Source of the DNA: Eubacterium callanderi
GTDB lineage: Bacteria > Bacillota > Clostridia > Eubacteriales > Eubacteriaceae
Length of the DNA: 64,000 nucleotides
Assembly (NCBI RefSeq): GCF_900142645.1
Contig: NZ_FRBP01000011.1
Span: 1 to 64,000 of the forward strand
Reading direction: 5' to 3'
The notes below the pieces were generated by a model. It was given only the letters and a program-made list of their open reading frames with translations, searched no databases and was not told the origin of the DNA. How positions within the stretch are numbered: the first letter of the stretch is position 1; each line of letters starts with the position of its first letter. Position numbers and translations under genes: made by a program. Shown in pieces: positions 51,128 through 60,482 of this stretch.

Positions 51128-52468
51128 TTGGAATTAAAGGAAAAACAAAAAACGTTCCGGGGCGGAATCCATCCGCCTTACAGGAAAAAGAGAACGGCAT
51201 CCGTCTCGGTTAAAGTTGCAGCCGAACCTAAGGTTGTAACAATTCCAATGTCCCTTCATATCGGTGCGCCCTGTACACCGGTTGTGAAAAAGGGAGATAT
51301 GGTTTACCTCGGCCAGAAAGTTGGAGAAGCAAACGGTTTTGTTTCAGCACCTGTGCACTCAAGCGTATCCGGTACGGTTATCGCGGTAGAGGAGCGGGCG
51401 CATCCCAACGGGGAGATGATCATGTCTGTGGTCATTGAGTCCGACGGTAAAAACACGGTTGACCCTTCGATCAAGCCTTATGGCAACTTCAGAAAGTATG
51501 AGCCTAAGCAGATTATCGACATTATCCGCGATGCAGGAATTGTCGGTATGGGGGGCGCTACCTTCCCAACGCATGTTAAGCTGAGCATTCCGCCCGACAA
51601 AACGGTGGACAGTGTGATTCTTAATGGCGCGGAATGTGAACCCTACCTGACCGCAGATCATCATCTGATGCTGGCCCGGCCAAAGCGTATTGTCCAGGGG
51701 TTAAGAATCGCCATGCGGGCAGTCGGGGTCGACAAGGGCTATATCGGCGTGGAAAGCAACAAGCCAAACGCCATCGAAAAGCTCAGAAAAGCCATCACTG
51801 AGAAGGATAATATCGAGGTAGTGGTTTTGGAAACAAAGTATCCGCAGGGGGCTGAAAAGCAGCTGATTAAGGCGGTTACAGACCGTGAGGTACCATCCGG
51901 CGGCTTACCGGCCGACGCGGGGGTTGTGGTGTTGAATGTGGGCACAGCCTGCCAGATTGCCATTACCTTTGAAACCGGTTTACCTCTGCACAAACGACTG
52001 CTGACCTGTACGGGAAATGCGGTGAAAAATGCCCGGACAATGGAGGTTAAGGTGGGGACACCCTATCAGGAGGTTGTTGACCAGTGTGGCGGGTTTGCCA
52101 AAAAGCCTTACAAAGTCATATCCGGCGGCCCAATGATGGGCGTGACCCTGTTCAGCACAGATGTCCCAGTGATGAAGGGAACATCAGGAATTCTGTGCCT
52201 GACAAAGGGCGCGGCGTATATCCCTGAGCCTTCTAACTGTATCCGCTGTGGAAAATGTGCGGAGGCATGCCCGATTCATTTGCAGCCCCTTTACCTGGCG
52301 GCTTACTCAGAAAAAGAACGCTGGGAAAAGTGCGAGGAATACCATGCTCTCGACTGCATCGAATGCGGCAGCTGCTCATTTATCTGTCCCGCCAAGCGGA
52401 CACTGGTTTCGTCCATCCGTGTGGCCAAACGTCAGGTAACAGCATTAAAAAAGAAAGAAAAGAAATAG
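51128..52468 (+). CDS. rnfC: Rnf complex subunit RnfC
   Basis: A 446-residue peripheral subunit of ferredoxin:NAD+ oxidoreductase (Rnf). The start is the TTG at 51128 behind AAGAGGTG, giving MELKEKQKTFRGGIHPPYRKK; a GTG at 51119 overlaps the ribosome site. It has a Complex I 51-kDa-like NADH/FMN region (MGGATFPTHVK, NGAECEPYLTADH) and two C-terminal 4Fe-4S sites, CIRCGKCAEACP and CIECGSCSFICP. It passes electrons to NAD+. First gene of rnfCDGEAB. Confidence 0.95.
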   Translation: MELKEKQKTFRGGIHPPYRKKRTASVSVKVAAEPKVVTIPMSLHIGAPCTPVVKKGDMVYLGQKVGEANGFVSAPVHSSVSGTVIAVEERAHPNGEMIMSVVIESDGKNTVDPSIKPYGNFRKYEPKQIIDIIRDAGIVGMGGATFPTHVKLSIPPDKTVDSVILNGAECEPYLTADHHLMLARPKRIVQGLRIAMRAVGVDKGYIGVESNKPNAIEKLRKAITEKDNIEVVVLETKYPQGAEKQLIKAVTDREVPSGGLPADAGVVVLNVGTACQIAITFETGLPLHKRLLTCTGNAVKNARTMEVKVGTPYQEVVDQCGGFAKKPYKVISGGPMMGVTLFSTDVPVMKGTSGILCLTKGAAYIPEPSNCIRCGKCAEACPIHLQPLYLAAYSEKERWEKCEEYHALDCIECGSCSFICPAKRTLVSSIRVAKRQVTALKKKEKK

Positions 52469-52480
52469 GAGGAGGAGCAA

Positions 52481-53461
52481 TTGAGTAAATTAGATTTAAC
52501 ACTGACTGTATCCTCATCACCACATATTCGCGCAAAGCATAATACCTCTAGTATTATGCAGAGTGTTATCGTCGCGCTTTTACCGGCCCTCGCAGTTGCC
52601 GGATATGTATTTGGCATGAGAACCTTTCTGATTGTGGCGATCTGTGTCGCCAGCTGTGTTGTGACGGAAGCGGTTATCCAAAAGCTGATGAAAAAACCCA
52701 TTACTGTCAGTGACTGGAGCGCTGTTGTTACAGGCCTGCTGCTGGCCTTTAACCTGCCCATCACAGCACCATGGTGGATGTGTATTGTCGGGTCTGTTTT
52801 TGCCATCGCCCTTGTTAAGCAGTGCTTTGGCGGCCTTGGACATAACTTTATGAACCCGGCTTTGGCAGCCAGGGCTTTTCTGGTTGCGTCATGGCCAACG
52901 CATATGACTGGCACAGCCTACATCCCGGCAGCCGACACCTTTACGACGGCCACACCGCTGGGAATTTTAAAAGAAGGTATGGATTTGACCGCGCTGCCGA
53001 GTAATCTGGATATGTTTCTTGGCATCAATGGCGTTTATGGCTCCATTGGGGAAATATCCGCTTTGGCGCTGCTGATCGGCGGCATCTATCTGATTGTCCG
53101 CGGTGTTATCAGCTGGCGTATTCCGGCGGTTTATCTTGCGACCGTCGCCATTTTATCCCTTGTATTCGGTCAGGATCCGATCTTCCAGCTCTGCTCTGGC
53201 GGTTTGATGCTGGGCGCCTTTTTCATGGCGACCGACTATGTCTCATCCCCGAGCACGCCGGTGGGGCAGATAATCTTTGCCTTTGGATGCGGCTTGATAA
53301 CCATGATTATACGAATGTTCGGCGGCTATCCAGAGGGGGTATCTTATTCCATCCTTCTGATGAATGTGGCGGCGCCGCTCATCGAACGGTTTACCCGTCC
53401 GCGTATTTACGGCGCGCCGAAAAAGGAAAAAAAGAATAAAGAGGTGGAAGTGAATGGCTAA
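52481..53461 (+). CDS. rnfD: Rnf complex membrane subunit RnfD
   Basis: A 326-residue membrane protein with about nine helices. The TTG start at 52481 lies behind GGAGGAGG. A TFTTATPLG stretch near residue 150 is the usual site of covalent FMN attachment (S/TGAT-like). RnfD is part of the ion-moving core. It overlaps rnfG by 8 bases. Confidence 0.94.
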   Translation: MSKLDLTLTVSSSPHIRAKHNTSSIMQSVIVALLPALAVAGYVFGMRTFLIVAICVASCVVTEAVIQKLMKKPITVSDWSAVVTGLLLAFNLPITAPWWMCIVGSVFAIALVKQCFGGLGHNFMNPALAARAFLVASWPTHMTGTAYIPAADTFTTATPLGILKEGMDLTALPSNLDMFLGINGVYGSIGEISALALLIGGIYLIVRGVISWRIPAVYLATVAILSLVFGQDPIFQLCSGGLMLGAFFMATDYVSSPSTPVGQIIFAFGCGLITMIIRMFGGYPEGVSYSILLMNVAAPLIERFTRPRIYGAPKKEKKNKEVEVNG

Positions 53462-54083
53462 TAAAGAAAAAATATCCATCGACTGGAAAAACGTCATCAA
53501 GCTGGCCGTTATTCTCTTTGTGATCACGGCGATCGCATCTCTTTGCCTCGCAATGACGAACTATGTCACATCCGATGTGATCGACCAGCGCAATGAGCAG
53601 GCCAACACAGAGGCAAGACAGGCTGTTTTGCCGGATGCCGATAAATTTGAAACAGTAGAAAATATCGAGGCGGTCGCGGCCGCTGCGGCGCCAAATGAAG
53701 CCAGTATTATTAAGGAAGCTTACATTGGTTATAAAGGCAGCGAGCTGGCCGGCTATACCATAAAAACAGCTCCGAGCGGCTATGGCGGAGAGGTGGAAGT
53801 ACTGACCGGTATTGATGCAAAGGGCAAAATTACAGGCATCACGATTTTAAGTCAGAATGAAACTCCGGGTCTGGGTGCGAAATCTACCGAGCCGGCTTTT
53901 CAGGAGCAGTTTAAAGGGAAAGATGCTAAAAAAGAAATCGCGGTTATCAAATCCGGCGAAGCTTCCGACAGCCAGATAACTGCTATCACTGGTGCAACAA
54001 TTACTTCAAAGGCCGTCACAACAGGTGTCAATGCATCTGAAAAAGTTTATGAAGCGCTTGCGAGGGAAGGAGGCGCACAATAA
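53454..54083 (+). CDS. rnfG: Rnf complex FMN subunit RnfG
   Basis: A 209-residue subunit with one N-terminal membrane helix and an FMN-binding domain outside. ITAITGATITSKAVTTGVN carries the S/TGAT site where FMN is bound through a phosphoester to Thr. Overlaps with neighbours (8 bases upstream, one base downstream) indicate coupled translation. Confidence 0.94.
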   Translation: MANKEKISIDWKNVIKLAVILFVITAIASLCLAMTNYVTSDVIDQRNEQANTEARQAVLPDADKFETVENIEAVAAAAAPNEASIIKEAYIGYKGSELAGYTIKTAPSGYGGEVEVLTGIDAKGKITGITILSQNETPGLGAKSTEPAFQEQFKGKDAKKEIAVIKSGEASDSQITAITGATITSKAVTTGVNASEKVYEALAREGGAQ

Positions 54084-54709
54084 TGGGTAGTTTTAAACAT
54101 TTTACAAACGGGCTGATCAAGGAAAACCCAACCTTTCGCCTGCTGCTGGGGATGTGTCCGACTTTGGCGGTTACGACCTCGGCGATAAACGGTCTGGGTA
54201 TGGGGCTTGCGACCACCGTTGTTCTGATCGGTTCAAATGTTGTTATTTCAGCTTTAAGGAAAATCATTCCAGACAAAATCCGTATCCCGGCTTTTGTCGT
54301 CATCATCGCATCCTTCGTAACCATTGTCGGCATGCTGATGAAGGCCTATGTGCCGGCTCTGGATGCCGCGCTAGGGATTTATATTCCTCTGATTGTTGTT
54401 AACTGTATTATTCTTGGACGTGCGGAAGCTTTTGCGTTTTCTAACCCTGTTTTGGCGTCCTTTGCAGATGGTGCGGGAATGGGCCTCGGCTTTACGCTCT
54501 CCCTGACCGTGCTGGGGTCAATCCGTGAGATTATCGGCGCAGGTGCAATTTTTGGCCTGAGCATTTTCGGCGCAGGCTATGAACCGGTTCTTATATTTAT
54601 CCTGCCGCCGGGAGCGTTCCTGACCTTGGGTGTTGGCATCGCCGCCATCAATAAGATTACAGAAAAACTAGAAGCGAAAAAATCAAATAAGGAGGATAGC
54701 CTGTCATGA
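54083..54709 (+). CDS. rnfE: Rnf complex membrane subunit RnfE
   Basis: A 208-residue, roughly six-helix membrane protein related to RnfA and NqrD. Marks are [20 protein letters not shown] and a conserved cysteine in [15 protein letters not shown], thought to hold an iron-sulfur site shared with RnfA inside the membrane. Overlaps rnfA by 4 bases. Confidence 0.94.
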   Translation: MGSFKHFTNGLIKENPTFRLLLGMCPTLAVTTSAINGLGMGLATTVVLIGSNVVISALRKIIPDKIRIPAFVVIIASFVTIVGMLMKAYVPALDAALGIYIPLIVVNCIILGRAEAFAFSNPVLASFADGAGMGLGFTLSLTVLGSIREIIGAGAIFGLSIFGAGYEPVLIFILPPGAFLTLGVGIAAINKITEKLEAKKSNKEDSLS

Positions 54710-55281
54710 CCAATATACTCCTGATTTTAGTCAGCGGCATTTTTGTCCAGAACTTTATTTTGTCAAAATTCCTCGGTATTTGCCCTTTCCTCGGCGTTTC
54801 CAAACAAATCGAAACAGCAGTGGGGATGGGGATTGCCGTTACCTTTGTAATGGCCATGGCTTCGGCGATCACCTATGTGGTACAGTATGCTATTCTGGAT
54901 CCGTTGGGTCTTGGATACCTACAGACCATTGCCTTTATTCTGGTTATTGCGGCCCTGGTGCAGCTGGTTGAAATGATTATCCAAAAGACCAGCCCGTCTC
55001 TTTATCAGGCGTTGGGGGTATACCTTCCTCTGATCACAACCAACTGTGCGGTGCTGGGGGTTGCGTTGTTAAATATCCAGTATGGCTACAATTTTATCGA
55101 AACAGTTTTCAATGGAATTGCCGGAGCCCTTGGTTTTACGCTGGCGATCGTGCTGTTTGCCGGTATCCGTGAGCGTCTGGAGCTGTCTGATATTCCAAAA
55201 CCCTTTGAGGGATTCCCGATTGCGCTTGTTACAGCGGGCCTGATGGCCATAGCATTCCTGGGATTCTCCGGAATGCTGTAA
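54706..55281 (+). CDS. rnfA: Rnf complex membrane subunit RnfA
   Basis: A 191-residue, six-helix membrane protein paralogous to RnfE. It opens [21 protein letters not shown] and has [13 protein letters not shown], with the two cysteines that mirror those in RnfE in inverted topology. Together they form the membrane electron path and ion channel core. GGAGG lies before the ATG in the rnfE end. Confidence 0.95.
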   Translation: MTNILLILVSGIFVQNFILSKFLGICPFLGVSKQIETAVGMGIAVTFVMAMASAITYVVQYAILDPLGLGYLQTIAFILVIAALVQLVEMIIQKTSPSLYQALGVYLPLITTNCAVLGVALLNIQYGYNFIETVFNGIAGALGFTLAIVLFAGIRERLELSDIPKPFEGFPIALVTAGLMAIAFLGFSGML

Positions 55282-55294
55282 GGAGGTGCCGGAA

Positions 55295-56338
55295 ATGATA
55301 ATGGAATTACTGATTCCCGTTGGTATCTTAGGTGCCATGGGATTGATTTTTGGAGCGGGTCTCGCCATCGCCTCAAAGGTTTTTGAGGTTAAAACCGACG
55401 AACGGGTCCCATTGGTAAGAGATGCCCTTCCGGGGGCAAACTGCGGCGGCTGCGGGTTTCCAGGCTGTGATGCTCTTGCGGCGGCCATCGTAAACGGCGA
55501 GGCGGCGGTTAATGCCTGTCCGGTAGGCGGCGCAGCCACAGCCATGGCCATCGGCGAAATTATGGGAGAAAGCGTTGGCAGCAGCGAGCCGATGGTGGCC
55601 TGTATTCACTGCAACGGAGACTGTACCCATTCGCCCAACCGTGCAGATTATTATGGCATTCAGGACTGCCGTCAGGCGATGATCGCGAGCGGCGGTGTGA
55701 AGACGTGCCGGCATGGATGCATGGGGCTCGGTACCTGTGTCAGCGCCTGTATGTTTGGTGCGTTATCCATTGGTGATAACGGACTGCCGGAGGTAGATGT
55801 TGATAAATGTACGGCCTGTGGTAAATGCCGGGATGCTTGTCCAAAGGGAATTATCGATTTGATTCCGGGAGACCAGCTGGTACATGTGGACTGCCGCAAT
55901 ACCGACAAAGGCAAGCTGGTACGGGCGGTCTGCGATATTGGATGTATTGCCTGTAAAGCCTGTGTGAAGGTTTGCCCGGCGGAAGCCATTACGGTTGAAA
56001 ATAATCTGGCCTCCATCAATTATGACAAGTGTACCCAGTGCCAGGCTTGTTTTGAAAAATGCCCGACAGGCGCCATCACACTGGAACAGCGCATTGTCAT
56101 TGGCGATGAAACTACTGTCATTGAGCTGGAACCGGAAAAAGATCTGAATGAGGAAATGGAAGCGATCATGCAGGTTGATGCTGAGCCAGAAGAAGAATTT
56201 GTGGAGGTCAGCGAAGAAATCGAGGTTCTGGAAACAACGGAAAGTGTGGAGCAATCTGAAAAAACAGCTGATCCCGCGGAAGAACAGACAGAAGATGAAA
56301 AAGATAAGGTCGAGTTTAAAATCAGCGATCTGAAATAG
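55295..56338 (+). CDS. rnfB: Rnf complex iron-sulfur subunit RnfB
   Basis: A 347-residue ferredoxin-accepting subunit. Start at 55295 is 8 bases after AAGGAGG; a GTG at 55286 overlaps that site. One membrane helix (about 5-27) is followed by CGGCGFPGC (residues 50-58) and several more Cys clusters: CIHCNGDC, CRHGCMGLGTCVSAC, CTACGKCRDACP, CIACKACVKVCP and CTQCQACFEKCP. The last 85 or so residues are a very acidic tail rich in Glu. Last gene of the operon. Confidence 0.95.
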   Translation: MIMELLIPVGILGAMGLIFGAGLAIASKVFEVKTDERVPLVRDALPGANCGGCGFPGCDALAAAIVNGEAAVNACPVGGAATAMAIGEIMGESVGSSEPMVACIHCNGDCTHSPNRADYYGIQDCRQAMIASGGVKTCRHGCMGLGTCVSACMFGALSIGDNGLPEVDVDKCTACGKCRDACPKGIIDLIPGDQLVHVDCRNTDKGKLVRAVCDIGCIACKACVKVCPAEAITVENNLASINYDKCTQCQACFEKCPTGAITLEQRIVIGDETTVIELEPEKDLNEEMEAIMQVDAEPEEEFVEVSEEIEVLETTESVEQSEKTADPAEEQTEDEKDKVEFKISDLK

Positions 56339-56343
56339 AATCG

Positions 56344-56377
56344 AGGAGTGCCGTAAAAATTCCGGCGCTCCTTTTTT
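56344..56377 (+). terminator. terminator of the rnf operon
   Basis: GGAGTGCCG (56345-56353) pairs with CGGCGCTCC (56363-56371; one G-T pair), followed by six T. Confidence 0.88.
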
Positions 56378-56430
56378 GAATTGACGATAATTTCCAGCAG
56401 AAAGAACTGGAAAAAGCATTGGGTTTAGGC

Positions 56431-56436
56431 TATAAT
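56431..56436 (+). promoter_or_regulatory. candidate -10 box of the ABC-F gene
   Basis: TATAAT at 56431-56436. It places transcription start close to an ATG at 56445, which supports a start at the later ATG at 56496. No clear -35 box. Confidence 0.5.
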
Positions 56437-56495
56437 AGAAACTCATGGGCCAAAGCGCCACATTTTTCAAACCAGAGGAGTATAGAGATCACAGA

Positions 56496-58094
56496 ATGAT
56501 TACAGTATCTGATTTAAGTTTAAATTTTGATGGAAGCAATTTGTTTTCAAATGTTAATATAAAATTCACACCGGGAAACTGTTACGGAATTATTGGTGCC
56601 AACGGAGCGGGGAAATCCACCTTTTTAAGAATTTTGTCCGGCGATCTTGAGCCATCCAGCGGCGATGTCATTATGCCTAAAGAGCTGCGTATGTCCGTAT
56701 TAAAGCAGGATCATTACGCTTTTGATGATTTTTCGGTGTTAGATACCATTATTATGGGAAATCAGCATCTTTATGGCATCATGAAGGAAAAGGACGCCAT
56801 TTACGCAAAAGAGGACTTCTCCGACGAAGATGGAATCCGGGCTGGAGAGCTGGAGGGAGAATTTGCGGATCTGGGTGGCTGGGAAGCCGAATCAGACGCT
56901 TCTCGTCTGGTACAAGGGCTTGGGATGGACGCATCCATCATTGACGCGCAGATGGGCGGTCTGACTGGGAATGAAAAGGTCAAGGTTCTTTTGGCCCAGG
57001 CCCTTTTTGGCAAGCCGGATATTATCCTGCTTGACGAACCCACCAATAACCTGGACATCCAGGCAGTGGTCTGGCTGGAAGAGTTTTTGATGGATTATCC
57101 CGGAACCGTCATTGTGGTGTCTCATGACCGTTATTTCCTGAATAACGTATGTACCCACATTGTGGATATTGATTTTGGGAAAATTAAACTGTATGTCGGG
57201 AACTATGATTTCTGGTATGAATCCAGCCAGCTTGTTCAGAGAATGCTGAAGGATCAGAACAAGAAAAAAGAGGATAAAATCAAAGAACTGCAAAACTTTA
57301 TAGCTCGGTTCTCGGCGAATAAGTCAAAATCCAAGCAGGCAACCTCCAGAAGAAAGCTGCTTGATAAACTGGCCGTTGAAGAAATGCCGGCTTCGTCCAG
57401 AAAATATCCCTATGTCGGCTTTAATATGGACCGTGAACCTGGAAAAGAAATTTTAGAGGTAGAAAACCTTTCTAAAACAATTGATGGCGTGAAGGTTTTA
57501 AACAATGTGAGCTTCAGAATTAACAAAGAGGATAAGGTTGGTTTTGTCGCTGAAAATGAGATTGCCATGACGACCCTGTTTAAAATCCTGATGGGGGAAA
57601 TGGAACCAGACGAGGGCAGCTTTAAGTGGGGGCAAACAGTTTCGACCTCCTATTTTCCACAGGATAATACCTCGTATTTTGATGGCTGCACCCTTAATAT
57701 AGCAGAGTGGCTGAAGCAGTTCACCACTGAGGAAACAGAGACTTATCTGAGAAGCTTTTTAGGGCGTATGCTTTTTTCAGGGGATGATATCTATAAAGAG
57801 GTGCGCGTGCTCTCCGGTGGGGAAAAGGTACGCTGTATGCTGTCCAGAATGATGATGTTTGGTTCTAACGTATTGGTCGTAGACCAGCCGACCAACCATC
57901 TGGACCTCGAGTCCATTACAGCCGTCAACAACGGATTGATGGATTTTAAAGGGGTTATTCTTTTTGCCAGCCATGACCACCAGTTTATGCAGACACTGGC
58001 TAATCGGATCATAGAACTGACAGATGACGGTATTATTGACCGATTATCAAGCTATGATGAATTCCTGGAATATAAAAAACAGATGAACGCCTAA
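56496..58094 (+). CDS. ABC-F family ATPase (YbiT-like) with a degenerate second ATP site
   Basis: About 532 residues with two ABC domains and no membrane part; ABC-F proteins act on ribosomes. Domain 1 has intact Walker A GANGAGKST (34-42) and LLDEPTNNLD, but its signature reads GLTGNEKVK. Domain 2 has G349-FVAENEIAMTT in place of Walker A (Met358 for Lys) and VVDQPTNHLD (Gln464 for catalytic Glu), yet a good signature LSGGEKVR. So one composite ATP site is complete and the other is broken on every side. The linker (KDQNKKKEDKIKELQ...) is the family's P-site motif. Start at 56496 gives MITVSDLSLNF; the ribosome site AGAGGAG is rather far. Confidence 0.88.
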   Translation: MITVSDLSLNFDGSNLFSNVNIKFTPGNCYGIIGANGAGKSTFLRILSGDLEPSSGDVIMPKELRMSVLKQDHYAFDDFSVLDTIIMGNQHLYGIMKEKDAIYAKEDFSDEDGIRAGELEGEFADLGGWEAESDASRLVQGLGMDASIIDAQMGGLTGNEKVKVLLAQALFGKPDIILLDEPTNNLDIQAVVWLEEFLMDYPGTVIVVSHDRYFLNNVCTHIVDIDFGKIKLYVGNYDFWYESSQLVQRMLKDQNKKKEDKIKELQNFIARFSANKSKSKQATSRRKLLDKLAVEEMPASSRKYPYVGFNMDREPGKEILEVENLSKTIDGVKVLNNVSFRINKEDKVGFVAENEIAMTTLFKILMGEMEPDEGSFKWGQTVSTSYFPQDNTSYFDGCTLNIAEWLKQFTTEETETYLRSFLGRMLFSGDDIYKEVRVLSGGEKVRCMLSRMMMFGSNVLVVDQPTNHLDLESITAVNNGLMDFKGVILFASHDHQFMQTLANRIIELTDDGIIDRLSSYDEFLEYKKQMNA

Positions 58095-58103
58095 TTAAAT
58101 AAG

Positions 58104-58143
58104 AAAAGACACGGATCACCGAGCAGGTTTTCGTGTCTTTTTT
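58104..58143. terminator. bidirectional terminator
   Basis: AAAAGACACG (58104-58113) pairs with CGTGTCTTTT (58132-58141), between converging genes. Confidence 0.85.
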
Positions 58144-58146
58144 ATT

Positions 58147-58992
58147 TTATTCAAAGGTTATCCGCAATGAGCCGACACCGCCGCTTATATCCAAACTGTT
58201 GGGAGCGCCACTATTTCTGAAACGGTCCTCCGTATAGCGTGAGCCGTCTACTGTAAGCTCGCCAATTCCAGGCTCGCCTTTTATGTCAAAGTCAGAGGCT
58301 TTGCCATTGATGGCCAGGGTTGTCTCGCCGACGCCGCCTTCAATTTTGTTTTTTCCTGTGAGGGAACCCTCAAAGGATACCTTGCCGACGCCGCATTCCA
58401 TATCCATGTCATTGATCTTCATGTCTGAGAGAACAACTTCCCCTGCACCATTATTAAATTTGGCATTATCAGCGGTGATGCTTTTCATCTCAACGCGTCC
58501 AACGCCCATATCCACCTTCAGGCGTCCGGTTTTAAGGGTATCGACACGGGTGTCTGACGCACCAAAATCCAAATCTACCTCTTTAAAAGCAGTACCCTCA
58601 GGGATGGTCACGGTGAGATGCGGCTTCTGAGAATCCGACAGGGTGTTTAAAAAGTTTATCGGGTCTTTAATGCTGTCTTTAATTTTCAGCGTGTCATTTT
58701 TTTGCTCGACGGTAAAATTATTCGGAAGATTATAACCTTCGATCCTAAAAACATCCCCCTTTTGAATTTCTAAATATCCGGCGGAATAATCGAGGTCAAG
58801 GGATGTGACGCCATTAAATTCCTGAGAAAACTCTTTGTTCGTTACGGAACTGCTGGCGGCATTTTTACCAAAATGCCCAAAAGCGCCGAAGATACCCAGA
58901 GTGGTTTTAACAATGACAGATATGATAAAGATTGCCAGGATCAGCCCAAGGGCGAGAGCAACGTATTTTACGACTTTATTGGTACTTCTCAT
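58147..58992 (-). CDS. DUF4097-type beta-helical membrane-anchored protein
   Basis: A 281-residue protein with one N-terminal membrane helix (about residues 10-32) and an extracytoplasmic beta-solenoid made of repeats such as VDLDFGASDTRV, KVDMGVGRVEM, FNNGAGEVVLSD, ECGVGKVSFEG and IEGGVGETTLAI. This matches DUF4097/adhesin-like proteins next to LiaF or PspC-type envelope-stress genes. Its start overlaps the stop of the LiaF-like gene (ATGA), so the two are coupled. Function unknown; an envelope-sensing role is inferred. Confidence 0.8.
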   Translation of the reverse strand: MRSTNKVVKYVALALGLILAIFIISVIVKTTLGIFGAFGHFGKNAASSSVTNKEFSQEFNGVTSLDLDYSAGYLEIQKGDVFRIEGYNLPNNFTVEQKNDTLKIKDSIKDPINFLNTLSDSQKPHLTVTIPEGTAFKEVDLDFGASDTRVDTLKTGRLKVDMGVGRVEMKSITADNAKFNNGAGEVVLSDMKINDMDMECGVGKVSFEGSLTGKNKIEGGVGETTLAINGKASDFDIKGEPGIGELTVDGSRYTEDRFRNSGAPNSLDISGGVGSLRITFE

Positions 58993-59666
58993 AAAATATC
59001 AACTCCTCCAAAAATACAGACGCTATTAAGATAGACGGTGGGCGGGTTTATATCAGTGGGGCGGGGAGTTTTATCAGAAACGCCTCCAAAGATCGGGGTA
59101 CTGGAGACATCTACCCGGACATTAGGCGGCACATTGATATCAATACCGCCGAAGATGCTGGTGGTGGTGATGGTGATGTCCTCTGTGATGAGGGCGTCCC
59201 TCAAGTCAAGCTCAATGCCGCCAAATACAGCGGTCAGTGTTGCCCCTCTAAAAGACTCTCCCGGAAAACGCAGCTCCTGAGAGCCGAAGATAGCGGTATA
59301 ATCCTGCGTTTCTCCCTGGGTGAGAAGCTTAACCTCACGGGCACGGCGGCTGCCTTTACCCCGGAAGATAATGCTGACGCCAATAACCACCAGAATCAAA
59401 GGAAAAATGAGCTCGCCAATTAAATGTCCGCTGATAAAATCCTGTTCGCCGAGCAGTAATAAAACGCCGATGGCAAGTACAATGCAATTGCCTGTTCTAA
59501 AGCCGTTTTGAACAATGCTGATAATGCTGGGAACAATAATGACTAAAGTCCACCAGCCGTTAAAAAATAATGAAAAATGCCAGTATCCCATGACCTGTCC
59601 GCCAAAGCCGACGCCAAGGGCTATAAAGAAAATCCCCCAAAGGGCATTGCCGAGTGAATGTCTCAT
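58989..59666 (-). CDS. LiaF-like membrane protein
   Basis: A 225-residue protein. The first 100 residues hold about four membrane helices (LGNALWGIFFIALGVGFGG...), and the C-terminal 110 residues are a LiaF-like beta domain with repeated FGG elements (AIFGSQEL, AVFGGIELDLRDA, SIFGGIDINVPPN, PIFGGVSD, CIFGGVDIL). LiaF proteins inhibit cell-envelope stress kinases, but no LiaRS two-component genes are in view here. Confidence 0.82.
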   Translation of the reverse strand: MRHSLGNALWGIFFIALGVGFGGQVMGYWHFSLFFNGWWTLVIIVPSIISIVQNGFRTGNCIVLAIGVLLLLGEQDFISGHLIGELIFPLILVVIGVSIIFRGKGSRRAREVKLLTQGETQDYTAIFGSQELRFPGESFRGATLTAVFGGIELDLRDALITEDITITTTSIFGGIDINVPPNVRVDVSSTPIFGGVSDKTPRPTDINPPTVYLNSVCIFGGVDIL

Positions 59667-59871
59667 TTTTATTCTCCTTGCTTTGTAGTGATTTCATTAT
59701 AACGGATTCTAAAAGCTTTTAACAGCAAAATATAAAAGTGGTGACAGATGTAATATGGATATGATAAAAATCATGATGGAGAGCTTAATAAAAACAGAGG
59801 TCTGGTTTGAAGTCCTAATTTATAAAGAAAAAGAGAAACTTTGCTTGATGATTTAAAGGTTTTGGGTATAT

Positions 59872-59877
59872 TATAAT
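59872..59877 (+). promoter_or_regulatory. candidate -10 box
   Basis: TATAAT at 59872-59877, 40 bases before the ATG at 59918; TTGATG lies 21 bases upstream, too far for a standard promoter. The 59667-59917 gap shows nothing else. Confidence 0.45.
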
Positions 59878-59917
59878 AGATAGTTAAGACCATATGATTT
59901 AATAAGGAGATGAGACC

Positions 59918-60457
59918 ATGGCATTACAGGAAGTTAAAAAGTTTATTACTTACATTAAAGACAATCGCGAGGCTCTGGAAAAATATAATGAAAAGCTTCT
60001 GGAAACAGGCAGTTACATGTTTATGGACCCGGCATTGATGACCGAGAGTTATACACCGTTGACAACCATTCCGGATAATCCGGAGGATGATATTTTGGAA
60101 GAAATCATTCATATTGATGACAAACAGCAGGAGGAGGCCGAAAAAGAGGCGAATCCAGCGCCTAAAAAGGAAGGTCTTGGTGAAAAGATAGCGAGCAAAT
60201 GGGACGAGTTTGTTGAAGGTGTCGTATTTGACGGCAAATCAAAAGAAGAACGTCTGGAAGAAAGACGCCATCGTCTTTTTGGGAAGCTCGCGGAGATTGC
60301 GAGGGATGAAGATTTCAACGTTACCCAGGATGATCTGGAATATTATATCGGACAGAGTGTCGAGAAACTGATCGAAGAAAACCCAGATAATGATGCCGTG
60401 CAGATCTTAGAGAAGCTTTTAGACAGCTTTGCAGAAAAAGGCAACAAAGAAAATTAA
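59918..60457 (+). CDS. acidic cytoplasmic protein of unknown function
   Basis: A 179-residue protein without signal or membrane helix. It opens with a helix (LQEVKKFITYIKDNREALEKYNEKLLE) that loosely recalls Nif11-type leaders, then an acidic stretch (PEDDILEEIIHIDDKQQEEAEKEANP). A charged helical part (KEERLEERRHRLFGKLAEIARDEDF) and an acidic end follow. No family recognised. A GGAGATGAG site precedes the ATG. It is a one-gene unit ended by a perfect palindrome. Confidence 0.7.
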   Translation: MALQEVKKFITYIKDNREALEKYNEKLLETGSYMFMDPALMTESYTPLTTIPDNPEDDILEEIIHIDDKQQEEAEKEANPAPKKEGLGEKIASKWDEFVEGVVFDGKSKEERLEERRHRLFGKLAEIARDEDFNVTQDDLEYYIGQSVEKLIEENPDNDAVQILEKLLDSFAEKGNKEN

Positions 60458-60460
60458 TAA

Positions 60461-60482
60461 AAAACCGGCTTAAGCCGGTTTT
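60461..60482. terminator. bidirectional terminator (perfect palindrome)
   Basis: AAAACCGGCTT and its complement form a 22-base perfect palindrome ending in a T run on each strand, between converging genes. Confidence 0.88.

Noticed and set aside
59918-60457. Nif11-type RiPP precursor
   Set aside because: The first helix is slightly similar, but there is no Gly-Gly cleavage site, no short core region, and no modification enzyme nearby.
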